From Calditrichota bacterium (lineage in GTDB: Bacteria > Calditrichota > Calditrichia > RBG-13-44-9): 25,099 nucleotides of DNA. The stretch covers positions 1 through 25,099 of the forward strand of contig JAJRXE010000297.1 in NCBI GenBank assembly GCA_024276455.1, read 5' to 3'. Shown in pieces: positions 8,561-16,647 of the stretch (its first letter is position 1; every line of letters starts with the position of its first letter). The notes beneath the pieces were generated by a model that was not told the DNA's origin, made no database searches, and saw only the letters and a list, made by a program, of their open reading frames with translations. The position numbers were made by a program, and so were the translations under genes.

Positions 8561-9902
8561 AATTCTTGCCATTGACGATGACGAAAATTTTTTGCTTTCC
8601 ATTGCCAATCTTTTACGATACAAGCAGTACGAAGTGGAAGCGGTTTCGAATCCCTTGCAAGCCGAAAAGGTTTTTCAGCAGCAGGATTTTGACTGTGTTT
8701 TACTGGATGTCAAGATGCCGGGCATGGACGGAATTACGCTCTTGAAACAGTTACAGAATCAGAAACCGCTTGTCCCCATCATCATGATTTCCGGGCAGAG
8801 CAATATTACCACCGCGGTGGAAGCGATTAAGCTGGGTGCTTACGATTTTGTGGAAAAGCCGCTGGAAGCCGACCGGCTGCTTATAACCATTCGCAACGCC
8901 CTGGAGAAGCGTTCCTGGTTCACCGAGAAGGAAAATTTACTGGCCCAGATTAAGGAAGTATTTCCGCTACTGGGAGAAAGTCCGGCCATGAAGGAAATAT
9001 TCCGGCTAATCCGGCAGGTGGCCCGCTCGAATGCCAAAGTGCTAATCACCGGGGAAACCGGCACTGGCAAGGAGTTGGTGGCGCGCGCCATTCACCAGCA
9101 AAGCGCCCGCAACGGGAAGCCGTTCGTTAAGCTGAACTGCGCTGCCATTCCGGGAGAATTGCTGGAGAGCCAATTGTTTGGCCACAAGAAAGGGGCTTTT
9201 ACCGGCGCCACTCGCGATCAGGTGGGAAAGTTTGTGGCGGCCAATGGCGGTACCCTTTTCCTGGACGAGATTGGCGACATGGAACCCCGCCTGCAGGCCA
9301 AATTGCTCACCACCCTGGAAGACGGCGAAGTGGAGGTTCTCGGCGAACCCTATCCCCGCAAAGTGGATGTGCGCATTATTTCTGCCACCAATCGGAATCT
9401 ACCGGAAATGGTTGAGAAAGGGAAATTCCGGGCCGATCTTTACCACCGCCTCAAAGTGGTAGAAATTCATGTCCCCCCCTTGCGAGAACGACGGGAGGAT
9501 ATTGCCCTGTTGAGTCGCTATTTTCTTCAGGAATTTGCTCAGACTTACAACAAAAAACTGGTCGATTTTACCCCCCAGGCACTCAATCTGCTAAGGCAAT
9601 ATTCCTGGCCGGGAAACGTGCGGGAACTGCGCAATCTGGTGGAGAAAATTGCCATTTTCACCCGAGATTCTCGTATCGAAGCGCAAGACGTGGAACTGGC
9701 GTTAGACCAGAAATCCGAGCAAGGTGTACCCATCTCTCCAGCGGGACCGCTGGAGCAGGCTCTGCAGGATTTTGAGCGGGATTACATCCTGCGGCACTTG
9801 AAGATGACCGGCTGGAAAATCCAGGAGACGGCTAATTTATTGGGAATCCACCGCTCCGCCCTGTTCCGGAAAATACGACGATTGGGACTCGAGAAAGGTT
9901 GA
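8553..9902 (+). CDS. Sigma-54-dependent response regulator, NtrC family
   Basis: A 449-residue activator of sigma-54 promoters. I choose GTG at 8553 (GGAGGAGAGGG directly upstream; product begins VPKILAIDDD), overlapping the kinase stop by eight bases. The open frame extends 38 codons upstream, but that part is only kinase sequence read in another frame. Receiver domain 1-120 with Asp8-10 and phospho-acceptor Asp52 (VLLDVKMPGMDG). AAA+ domain with Walker A GETGTGKE (167-174), the sigma-54 contact loop GAFTGA (214-219), Walker B GGTLFLDEIG (232-241) and WPGNVREL. C-terminal Fis-type helix-turn-helix (IQETANLLGIHRSALFRKIR). All catalytic motifs are intact. Activated by the kinase immediately upstream; its targets are not evident, although two weak -24/-12-like sites occur in the window. 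Confidence 0.96.
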   Translation: MPKILAIDDDENFLLSIANLLRYKQYEVEAVSNPLQAEKVFQQQDFDCVLLDVKMPGMDGITLLKQLQNQKPLVPIIMISGQSNITTAVEAIKLGAYDFVEKPLEADRLLITIRNALEKRSWFTEKENLLAQIKEVFPLLGESPAMKEIFRLIRQVARSNAKVLITGETGTGKELVARAIHQQSARNGKPFVKLNCAAIPGELLESQLFGHKKGAFTGATRDQVGKFVAANGGTLFLDEIGDMEPRLQAKLLTTLEDGEVEVLGEPYPRKVDVRIISATNRNLPEMVEKGKFRADLYHRLKVVEIHVPPLRERREDIALLSRYFLQEFAQTYNKKLVDFTPQALNLLRQYSWPGNVRELRNLVEKIAIFTRDSRIEAQDVELALDQKSEQGVPISPAGPLEQALQDFERDYILRHLKMTGWKIQETANLLGIHRSALFRKIRRLGLEKG

Positions 9903-9977
9903 GCCAGTTAGCCGGAGAAAATACTCTGTAACAAGTCTGTTCCTGTCGCATCAAACGGAAAAAATCAGGAGACCGTG

Positions 9978-10328
9978 ATGGACAAGGTAAAGATATGGTA
10001 CAATCCCCGCTGCCGCAAAAGCCGCGAGGGGTTAAAATATTTACAGGAGCGGGGTGTGGAGGTGGAAATTTACGATTACCTCAAAGAAGGAATCGATCCT
10101 GACGAATTGGCGCGGGTGATTAAGATGTCCGGGCAGCCGCTTTCGGATTTTATCCGTAAACAGGAGAAGGAGTACAAAGAGCTGGGACTGAGGGGAAAGG
10201 AGCTTACGGTGGAAGAATTCGCCCGCATCGCCAGCGAGCATCCCAAGTTGCTGGAACGGCCCATTGTGGTAAAAGGTAATAAAGCGGTGCTGGCGCGTCC
10301 GGCCGAAAAAGCCGCTGAAGTGCTTTAA
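9978..10328 (+). CDS. ArsC/Spx-family thioredoxin-fold reductase
   Basis: A 116-residue protein of the ArsC (glutaredoxin-dependent arsenate reductase)/YffB/Spx superfamily. The N-terminus KIWYNPRCRKSREGL holds the single catalytic Cys12 in the NPxCxxSR setting of these enzymes, and the C-terminal LLERPIVV...ARP matches the family's anion-binding part. The second cysteine of Spx (CxxC) is absent, which favours a reductase over an RNA-polymerase-binding Spx. No other arsenic gene is nearby, so arsenate reduction is not certain. The ATG at 9978 is preferred to a GTG one codon earlier because AGGAG lies six bases before it. It stands alone between the two-component pair and the BatA-like gene, and is followed by a strong hairpin. 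Confidence 0.85.
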   Translation: MDKVKIWYNPRCRKSREGLKYLQERGVEVEIYDYLKEGIDPDELARVIKMSGQPLSDFIRKQEKEYKELGLRGKELTVEEFARIASEHPKLLERPIVVKGNKAVLARPAEKAAEVL

Positions 10329-10365
10329 TCCGGGATGGTCCCAAACTTGAAGAATTTAGATTGCT

Positions 10366-10412
10366 TTTCCCTCCAATTTCCTGTTAATTTCCCTGTTGAA
10401 ATTGGAGGGAAA
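10366..10412 (+). terminator. 15-bp perfect hairpin: terminator of the arsC-like gene containing the next gene's RBS
   Basis: TTTCCCTCCAATTTC at 10366-10380 is exactly complementary to GAAATTGGAGGGAAA at 10398-10412, with a 17-base loop. TATTTTT follows at once (10414-10420), giving the form of an intrinsic terminator for the arsC-like gene. The 3' arm contains GGAGGGAAA, the only good Shine-Dalgarno sequence for the BatA-like gene starting at 10423. The same stem could therefore end upstream transcription and hide that ribosome binding site in any read-through transcript. Confidence 0.75.
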
Positions 10413-10422
10413 GTATTTTTAG

Positions 10423-12549
10423 ATGTTCAATTTTCTGAATCCAACAGTCCTGTTTGCCCTTGCCGCCGGTTTAATTCCCCTGATTATCCATCTGTTAAAT
10501 CGTAAAAAAGTCAAACTCATTCCCTTTAGCAGCATCCATTTTCTGAAAAAGATGCAGCAGCGGGAAATCCGCCGCTTACGGTTACGGCAACTTTTGTTGC
10601 TTATTTTGCGCACCCTCATTATTCTGCTCATCGTGCTGGCTTTTGCCCGTCCCACTTTACAGCGAGGCAGCGGTATTTTCCCCCGTCGCTCTTCCACCGA
10701 AGCGGTGATCATTATCGACAATAGTCTCTCGTTAAATAGCGTAAGCCTGACCGGCAGTCTGCTGGAAAAAGTCCGCCAGCGCTGGATTCAATTGGAACCG
10801 CTCTTTAAAAGCGGCGACCGAATAACGGTTCTGCTGGGCGTTCAACCTTTGCAATTTTTAGCGCGCAGCGAACCGTATTCCGCCCAGCTGTGGCAGAAAG
10901 TGACCAAGGAAATTCAGCCGGGATATTGGCAGCAGAATCTCTCCGGTGCCTTGCGCCAGGCGGTGGTCATTCTGAAAAGATCGGAATTTCCCAACCGGGA
11001 AATTTATCTGCTTTCCGATTTTCAGAAAAACGAATCCCTGCCAACGGATTTGTTCCCCGGTGGAACCGGCGGGAAGACACCTCCCATCAAACTGTTTTGC
11101 TTACCGGTTCCGCAAACCAGCGAAGAAAATCTGTCGCTGGATTCTGCCTGGGTGGAAAATCGTTTGATTGAAAAGATGCAGCCCTTTCGGGTGGAAGCGG
11201 TGGTGCACAATCGCAGCACCGAAAAGTACCTCAACTCTTTAATTTCTCTGGTGTTAAACGGTAATCGAGTGGCTCAAAAAAATGTAGATCTGGCTCCCGG
11301 AACCCAGCAAACGGTGGCATTTCAGGTGGCCATACAGCAGGGCGGTTGGGTGACCGGCATGGTGGAGAGCGAAGATGATCCGCTGATGGAAGATAATCGT
11401 TACTTTTTTAATTTCTTTGTTCCGGAAAATGTTCGAGTGCTGCACCTGACGTCCGCGCCGGGAAAACGAAGTTTTGTTCCGCTGGTTTTAGAACCGGCCA
11501 TCGGCCAGGGATTGTTTCAACTAACCCGGGCACATATTGCCGACTGGTCGCGTCTGGATTTCAACGAGTTCGATGTGGTGATTCTGGAAGCGGACCAATC
11601 GTTGCCGGAGGGATTGTTTTACCGCTTGCAGCAGCAGGTTCAGCGTGGGGGCGGTCTGGTAATTTTACCGGGAGAAAATATTGTTCCGGCCACCATGAAC
11701 AATTTGTTGGAACGGTTCAAAATCGGAAAGATTCTTTCCCGAAATGGCACGCCGGGAGACACCCGGACGGTGGTTTCGTTGGGACGAGTGGATTGGAGCC
11801 ATCCCATCTTCGAGGGACTGTTCGAGAAAAATCGCATGCTCAATCCCATCGATTTTGCCGCCTATTACCGCCTGAAACCCGCCTCAAGCGCCCGAATTAT
11901 CATGCGGCTGGCCAATGGCGATCCGTTATTAATTGAACAAATCAACGGCGGGGGGAGCGTGTATCTGTTTGCCGCACCACTCAATCTGGATTGGAGTAAT
12001 TTGCCCACCCGGGGATTTGTGATTCCGCTATTTTATCGGCTGGTGTATTACCCCGCCATCCGCAAGGTACAGGAACGGATGAACATAACAGTGGGATATC
12101 CCTTTGCCGCAACAGTCCGCAGTCGTGCCGTCTCCGGGGGATTTGTGTTGCAGCGACCCGATGGGGTGGAAGAAAAAATCGACTTTCAGGCCCGCGGCAA
12201 CGAGTATTTTCTGAATTTCAAACAAAATCCCTTACCGGGTAATTACCGGGTTCTGGCGGGCAATCAAACCGTTTTGGTGTATTCGGTCAATGTCTCGCCC
12301 CGGGAATCGGTGGCCGAATATTTTTCCCGTTCCGATCTGGAAAGAGTGGATCCACAATTGTGGTGGATTGAACCTTCCCGGGAGGTGGCGAAGGTGGTAA
12401 TAGCCACTCGCTACGGTGTGGAATTGTGGACTTATTTGCTGCTGGCGGCATTCGTATTGTTGTTGCTGGAAATGCTGGTTGCCTACACCGCTTCCCGACG
12501 AGAGCAACCTCCGCCGGGGGAACTTGAAGGCGCTTCGACCGTTAATTAG
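10423..12549 (+). CDS. BatA N-terminal/VWA domain membrane protein
   Basis: A 708-residue inner-membrane protein. The N-terminus (FLNPTVLFALAAGLIPLIIH, then LLNRKK...IPFSSIHFLKK) is the BatA/aerotolerance N-terminal domain, with spans at about 5-24 and 55-75. A von Willebrand A-like domain follows, with a MIDAS-like DNSLS (Asp99, Ser101, Ser103). The middle region around 380-410 (FDVVILEADQSLP...GGGLVILPGEN) resembles the glutamine-amidotransferase-like fold often found in such proteins. A last span lies at about 665-688, before a short cytoplasmic tail. Relatives usually sit beside MoxR ATPase and DUF58 genes; none is present here, so this copy is isolated. Probably a scaffold or sensor of the cell envelope; no enzymatic activity is evident. 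Its RBS is buried in a hairpin. Confidence 0.85.
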   Translation: MFNFLNPTVLFALAAGLIPLIIHLLNRKKVKLIPFSSIHFLKKMQQREIRRLRLRQLLLLILRTLIILLIVLAFARPTLQRGSGIFPRRSSTEAVIIIDNSLSLNSVSLTGSLLEKVRQRWIQLEPLFKSGDRITVLLGVQPLQFLARSEPYSAQLWQKVTKEIQPGYWQQNLSGALRQAVVILKRSEFPNREIYLLSDFQKNESLPTDLFPGGTGGKTPPIKLFCLPVPQTSEENLSLDSAWVENRLIEKMQPFRVEAVVHNRSTEKYLNSLISLVLNGNRVAQKNVDLAPGTQQTVAFQVAIQQGGWVTGMVESEDDPLMEDNRYFFNFFVPENVRVLHLTSAPGKRSFVPLVLEPAIGQGLFQLTRAHIADWSRLDFNEFDVVILEADQSLPEGLFYRLQQQVQRGGGLVILPGENIVPATMNNLLERFKIGKILSRNGTPGDTRTVVSLGRVDWSHPIFEGLFEKNRMLNPIDFAAYYRLKPASSARIIMRLANGDPLLIEQINGGGSVYLFAAPLNLDWSNLPTRGFVIPLFYRLVYYPAIRKVQERMNITVGYPFAATVRSRAVSGGFVLQRPDGVEEKIDFQARGNEYFLNFKQNPLPGNYRVLAGNQTVLVYSVNVSPRESVAEYFSRSDLERVDPQLWWIEPSREVAKVVIATRYGVELWTYLLLAAFVLLLLEMLVAYTASRREQPPPGELEGASTVN

Positions 12550-12575
12550 ACAGTGTGTGACATTTAGGTTAGCAG

Positions 12576-12833
12576 ATGCCCGAGATTTCGCGATTTTTAG
12601 GAATTGTGATTGCCATGTATTACCGGGAGCATGAACCTCCACATTTTCACGCATTTTACGGTGAATATGAAATTACGATGGAGATTTTGACGGGGATTAT
12701 TAATGGTCAATTTCCAAGAAGAGCTTTATAACATGTAATCGAGTGGTATGAACTTCATAAGAGTGAACTTTTGGAAAATTGGCGTTTAATGCAGGAAGGT
12801 AAACCTTTAAAAAAAATTGGTCTATTAGAATAA
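12576..12833 (+). pseudogene. DUF4160 gene interrupted by an in-frame TAA
   Basis: Reading from ATG at 12576 gives MPEISRFLGIVIAMYYREHE, then PPHFHAFYGEYE and FPRRAL, all typical of DUF4160 (PxISRFxGIxIxMYYxxHxPPHFHAxYG). Codon 52 is TAA (12729-12731). The same frame then continues as HVIEWYELHKSELLENWRLM followed by GKPLKKIGLLE and the natural stop at 12831-12833, which is the normal C-terminal half. So one base substitution appears to have split an otherwise full-length 85-residue gene. TAA ends many other genes here, so recoding is unlikely. The product is uncharacterised; the family is commonly paired with DUF2442, as here. The segment is visibly more AT-rich than the genes on either side, suggesting a mobile accessory pair. 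Confidence 0.88.
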
Positions 12834-13094
12834 ATGCAAGGGGGTAAATTGACACCTAAATTAATTGAAGCAAAATACGTGAAAAACTATACCATTTTTG
12901 TCCGGTTCGAAGACGGGACGGAAGGGGAAATTGATTTTAGTAACGAATTTGTCGGTGAAGTTTTTGAACCGCTGAAGGATAAAGAATTTTTTAGGCGATT
13001 TCGTTTAAATTCGGAGCTCAATACAATCGTTTGGCCGAATGGCGCGGATTTTGCCCCGGAATTTTTGTATAAAAAAGTAAAAATTTTAGCTTAA
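12834..13094 (+). CDS. DUF2442 domain-containing protein
   Basis: An 86-residue protein (PKLIEAKYVKNYTIFVRFED, then GTEGEIDF, and a C-terminal NTIVWPNGADFAPEFLYKKV), matching DUF2442 over its full length. The ATG directly abuts the stop of the DUF4160 gene. An alternative TTG at 12849 has AAGGGGGT four bases ahead, so the exact start is open. DUF2442 is usually encoded right next to DUF4160, and the pair has been suggested to act like a toxin-antitoxin or regulatory module, but no activity is established. Because DUF4160 is broken, this gene may now be an orphan and its coupled translation may be reduced. Confidence 0.8.
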   Translation: MQGGKLTPKLIEAKYVKNYTIFVRFEDGTEGEIDFSNEFVGEVFEPLKDKEFFRRFRLNSELNTIVWPNGADFAPEFLYKKVKILA

Positions 13095-13138
13095 TTTCAT
13101 TTAAAAATAAAAAAAGAAGGAGTGAGGAAAAAGCGTCG

Positions 13139-14449
13139 TTGAGCTTACGTGAAGAAATGAAAAATCTGGAGAAGGGAATCCTGGTCGGGATTTCCCTCAA
13201 TGGTCACTCCGAATTGACCTCCGAAGAAACCCTGAACGAACTGGAACAATTAGCCACTACGGCGGGAGTGAAGGTGCTGGGGCGCGTTACCCAGGTACGC
13301 GACCGGATTCACCCCGCTTATTACCTGGGCAGCGGTAAGGTGGAAGAGCTGCAGGCGCTGGTGCGGAGCAGTGGCGCCCAGGTGGTCATTTTTGACGACG
13401 ATTTGAGTCCCGCCCAGATTCGTAACCTCGAAAAAGCACTGGATCGCAAGATCGTTGATCGCAGCACCCTGATTCTGGAAATTTTTGCCCGCCATGCCCG
13501 CACCCGGGAAGCCAAAACCCAGGTGGAGCTGGCCCAGTTGCAGCACCTGCTGCCGCGGTTGACCCGCCAGTGGGCGCACCTTTCCCGGCAGGTGGGCGGC
13601 ATCGGAACCCGGGGACCGGGCGAAACCCAGTTAGAGGTGGACCGTCGGTTGGTGCGCCGCCGAATCGAGACCCTCCGGCGCGCTTTGCAGCAAATCGATC
13701 GGCAGCGCGCCGTGCGCCGCAAGAACCGGAGAGACATCTTTCGCGTCGCCCTGGTGGGTTACACCAACGTGGGTAAATCCACCATCATGAATCAGCTCTC
13801 CGGCTCCGAAGTGGTGGTGCGCGATCAGCTTTTTGCTACTCTGGATTCCACGGTGCGGCGGGTGCAACTTAACCACGATCACCAGATTCTGTTGAGCGAC
13901 ACGGTCGGTTTCATTCGCAAACTGCCCCACCAGTTGGTGGCTTCCTTTAAAAGCACGCTGGAAGAAGTGCAGGAAGCGGATCTTTTACTGCATGTAGTGG
14001 ACGCCAGCCATCCCCATTTTCGCCATCAGATGCAAAGTGTAATGAGTGTTCTGGAAGAATTGAACGCCCACCGGAAACCGATTCTGCTGGTGTTCAACAA
14101 AATTGATCTCCTACAAGATCTGGACGTTCTGAATGGACTCAAGGCCCAGTATCCGGATTCGGTTTTTACCTCGGCTTACCGGAATCTGGGGTTCGAAACT
14201 TTGAAACGTGCCATTGTCCGGTTAATTGAGCGGGATTTTGTTCTGCGCACAATTCGAGTGCCTTACCATTTACAGAAGCTCATAGCTTACATTCATGCCA
14301 GCGCCGTGGTGGAAAAGGAAGAATTCCTGGAAGATAGCGTGCAGTTTACCTATCGCTGTTCGGCAGCGGTTCAGAATAAAATTGTAAATCGATTTCACCT
14401 TTTAGAGCGAACAAGCAGAGACTCAAAACAAAAGGAGACGGTGGAATGA
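13139..14449 (+). CDS. hflX: GTPase HflX, ribosome-associated
   Basis: A 436-residue GTPase of the Obg-HflX group, known to bind 50S subunits and rescue stalled or hibernating ribosomes. The HflX N-terminal domain (VLGRVTQVRDRIHPAYYLGS; GSGKVEEL) is followed by the glycine-rich GGIGTRGPGE (153-162), a coiled segment, and a G domain with G1 GYTNVGKS (207-214), switch II DTVGF (254-258) and G4 NKID (320-323). Length is normal. The start appears to be TTG at 13139; GAAGGAGTGAGG lies at 13116-13127, with rather long spacing, and the next in-frame ATG (13157) is possible. The stop overlaps the YjbQ-family gene, so the two are co-translated. Confidence 0.96.
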   Translation: MSLREEMKNLEKGILVGISLNGHSELTSEETLNELEQLATTAGVKVLGRVTQVRDRIHPAYYLGSGKVEELQALVRSSGAQVVIFDDDLSPAQIRNLEKALDRKIVDRSTLILEIFARHARTREAKTQVELAQLQHLLPRLTRQWAHLSRQVGGIGTRGPGETQLEVDRRLVRRRIETLRRALQQIDRQRAVRRKNRRDIFRVALVGYTNVGKSTIMNQLSGSEVVVRDQLFATLDSTVRRVQLNHDHQILLSDTVGFIRKLPHQLVASFKSTLEEVQEADLLLHVVDASHPHFRHQMQSVMSVLEELNAHRKPILLVFNKIDLLQDLDVLNGLKAQYPDSVFTSAYRNLGFETLKRAIVRLIERDFVLRTIRVPYHLQKLIAYIHASAVVEKEEFLEDSVQFTYRCSAAVQNKIVNRFHLLERTSRDSKQKETVE

Positions 14450-14859
14450 AATTCGCCACGGAATACTTGTGGTTTAACACCGCGCGCAAGCGAGAGTACA
14501 TTAACATTACTGACAAAGTGGAAGAAGTAGTGCAGAAAAGCGGTGTGAAAGAAGGGATGGTGTTGGTGAGCGCCATGCATATTACGGCTGGCGTGTACGT
14601 AAATGATGCAGAGTCGGGATTGATTCAGGATATTGACGAATGGTTGGAAAAACTGGCGCCGTTCAACATCGATTACCGCCACCATCGCACCGGGGAGACC
14701 AATGGCGATGCCCACCTGAAAAGCCTGCTGATTCATCACGAAGTCATTGTTCCCATCACCGACGGGCATCTGGACCTGGGCCCCTGGCAGCAAATTTATT
14801 ACGCCGAGTTCGATGGGCAACGGCGGAAACGAGTGATTATTAAAGTAATGGGCGAGTGA
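14446..14859 (+). CDS. YjbQ/UPF0047 family protein
   Basis: A 137-residue protein of the YjbQ (TIGR00149) family, full length. Conserved features are visible: SAMHITAGVYVNDAESGL with His45, YRHHRTGETNGDAH, and the C-terminal TDGHLDLGPWQQIYYAEFDG. Some members show weak secondary thiamine-phosphate synthase activity in E. coli, but the physiological role is unsettled. The ATG overlaps the hflX stop codon (ATGA) with GGAG upstream, and the next gene starts at its own stop, so all three are probably one transcript. Confidence 0.9.
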   Translation: MKFATEYLWFNTARKREYINITDKVEEVVQKSGVKEGMVLVSAMHITAGVYVNDAESGLIQDIDEWLEKLAPFNIDYRHHRTGETNGDAHLKSLLIHHEVIVPITDGHLDLGPWQQIYYAEFDGQRRKRVIIKVMGE

Positions 14860-14861
14860 GC

Positions 14862-16466
14862 ATGATTGGGTGCACAGGTGCTTACCTCCGGACTGAGAAA
14901 ATGGTCCTCTGGGTGGTGGGATTGGTGCTGTTTTTGGGATCGTCGGTCTGGTCGCAGTACGTCCGCCGGTCAACCTTTGCCACCGAAAAAGAACGGCGCA
15001 CCCATTACCAGTTGGACGATTGGATTAGTTATCTGGAATCCAATAACTTTACCTCCATTGCGGTAGGAAACGAATACATTTATTTTTCCACCTGGGGCGG
15101 TGGTATTTTGCGTTACCACATTTACGAGAAATATTGGGATTACCCGTTTACCACCAGCAACGGGTTAGCCAGCAATTACGTGCAACGGGTGGTTTACGAC
15201 GATGGCACCGGTATCCTCTGGGCCATTACCAGCGAAGATACCTGTGTGTTTCTTCCTTCGAAGCAAGAATGGCTCCGGCAGTCCGAGGCGTTTCCCTGGC
15301 ATTACAAATTCCCCGGCATACCGGCTCCGAACGATTCCCAGCAGATTGCCTACGACGTGTTTTATCCGAGAAAATATTTGAATCAATTGCCCGATTTTTT
15401 TGTGAATGGATATTACACCTTAACCGGAGACTGGAAAATTGTGGATGACAATTTCGACGAATATCCGGTTACCGGTTTTTTGCGGGATGATTGGGAACGG
15501 GTCTGGTTTCTCATCGAAGGACTGGGGGTGGGCGTTGCCGGATGGTACGAGCGGCGTATCGACGTCATGCCGCTGGGATTATTGCATTTCGTTCCCCGGG
15601 CAATGGCCTACCAGAATCATGATCTCTGGATTGGGGGCGAACCTCTTCCCGGCGGACGAAGCGGAATTGTGCACTGGCGAAATCGCGACGGCGGCTGGGA
15701 ATATTTTCGTGCCCGGTACATTGCAACCTTGCGCAGCGACGATGTCCGGGCGATTGCCGTGACCGCCGATTCCGTCTGGTTCGGCACGCTGTACGGATTG
15801 GCACTTTACAACAAACGCAAAAATCGCTGGAAGTATTTTGGCGTCAAAGACGGATTGTACGACCATTTTGTCACCGATCTGCTCGTGGTGGGGAATAAGC
15901 TTTTCATCGGTACCATGAACGGGTTGAATTGGTTGGACCTTCCCAGTGGGATCATTAAGCGGGTCAAAGACAAAAACGTGCGCCTGGCCACTATTCATCA
16001 AATAGCTGCGCAACACGACACCCTCTGGCTGGCGACCAATCGGGGGATTTTGCGCCGGCTGCCGGGACAAAACAAATGGAATGTGGTCATCACCAAAGCG
16101 GCCATTCAGGACCAGCCGGTAACGGCGGTGGAGGCATTCAAGCACGAGGTCTGGTTTGCTTCCCCGGGGGGCGTGTTCTGGCTAAATACGAAAACCGGCG
16201 AGTGGGAGGGATTCCCGCAAATTGGCATGGATATTAGCGGACCTTTTCTCGATATTGCCGTAAACGAAAAGAGCGTCTGGGTATCTTCTCCGATGGGGCT
16301 GTTGAAGTACGATCGCGAACGGCAATTCTGGCGAATATTTACGACGCAAGATGGTCTGCTGAGCAATCAGTGTTTCCGGCTGCTTCTGGATGGAGATTAC
16401 ATCTGGGTAACCAATCGCCGGGGAATAACCCAGTTTTATTGGAACAGTCCCCGCCGGATCGATTAA
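14862..16466 (+). CDS. Secreted two-component-regulator-type beta-propeller protein
   Basis: About 534 residues. A signal peptide is visible (KMVLWVVGLVLFLGSSVWSQ, cleavage likely before the Q), followed by repeats of the ligand-binding-sensor propeller kind: FTSIAVGNEYIYFSTWGGGI, DDGTGILWAITSED, AVTADSVWFGTLYGLALYNK, DTLWLATNRGILRR, KSVWVSSPMGLLKY, GDYIWVTNRRGI. The Trp-rich blades are the type found in the periplasmic part of hybrid sensors, but here no membrane span, kinase or sorting domain follows. Three starts are possible: GTG 14856, ATG 14862, and ATG 14901 at the signal peptide itself. I use 14862, just after the YjbQ-family stop. Function unknown; likely a periplasmic or envelope protein. 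Confidence 0.8.
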   Translation: MIGCTGAYLRTEKMVLWVVGLVLFLGSSVWSQYVRRSTFATEKERRTHYQLDDWISYLESNNFTSIAVGNEYIYFSTWGGGILRYHIYEKYWDYPFTTSNGLASNYVQRVVYDDGTGILWAITSEDTCVFLPSKQEWLRQSEAFPWHYKFPGIPAPNDSQQIAYDVFYPRKYLNQLPDFFVNGYYTLTGDWKIVDDNFDEYPVTGFLRDDWERVWFLIEGLGVGVAGWYERRIDVMPLGLLHFVPRAMAYQNHDLWIGGEPLPGGRSGIVHWRNRDGGWEYFRARYIATLRSDDVRAIAVTADSVWFGTLYGLALYNKRKNRWKYFGVKDGLYDHFVTDLLVVGNKLFIGTMNGLNWLDLPSGIIKRVKDKNVRLATIHQIAAQHDTLWLATNRGILRRLPGQNKWNVVITKAAIQDQPVTAVEAFKHEVWFASPGGVFWLNTKTGEWEGFPQIGMDISGPFLDIAVNEKSVWVSSPMGLLKYDRERQFWRIFTTQDGLLSNQCFRLLLDGDYIWVTNRRGITQFYWNSPRRID

Positions 16467-16647
16467 AACAGTCTTTGCAGGTGGGAAATGGTCAATCGAA
16501 GGGAAAATTGGTGAGCGTTCCGGAAGTCGCGTTCGCCTTGCCGGTGTAACTTTCCTCCCAGCGAGGCATCCAATTCCCAGGGATGGAATACGGCACGAAC
16601 AGATAGCGTTGCCGTTTTTAATCCCAACAAATTGAGAGGAGAAAACA

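Noticed and set aside
16467..16647. Possible riboswitch or small gene before the rhodanese lipoprotein
   Set aside because: I could not match a known aptamer or build a convincing structure; only short imperfect stems and no gene-like frame.
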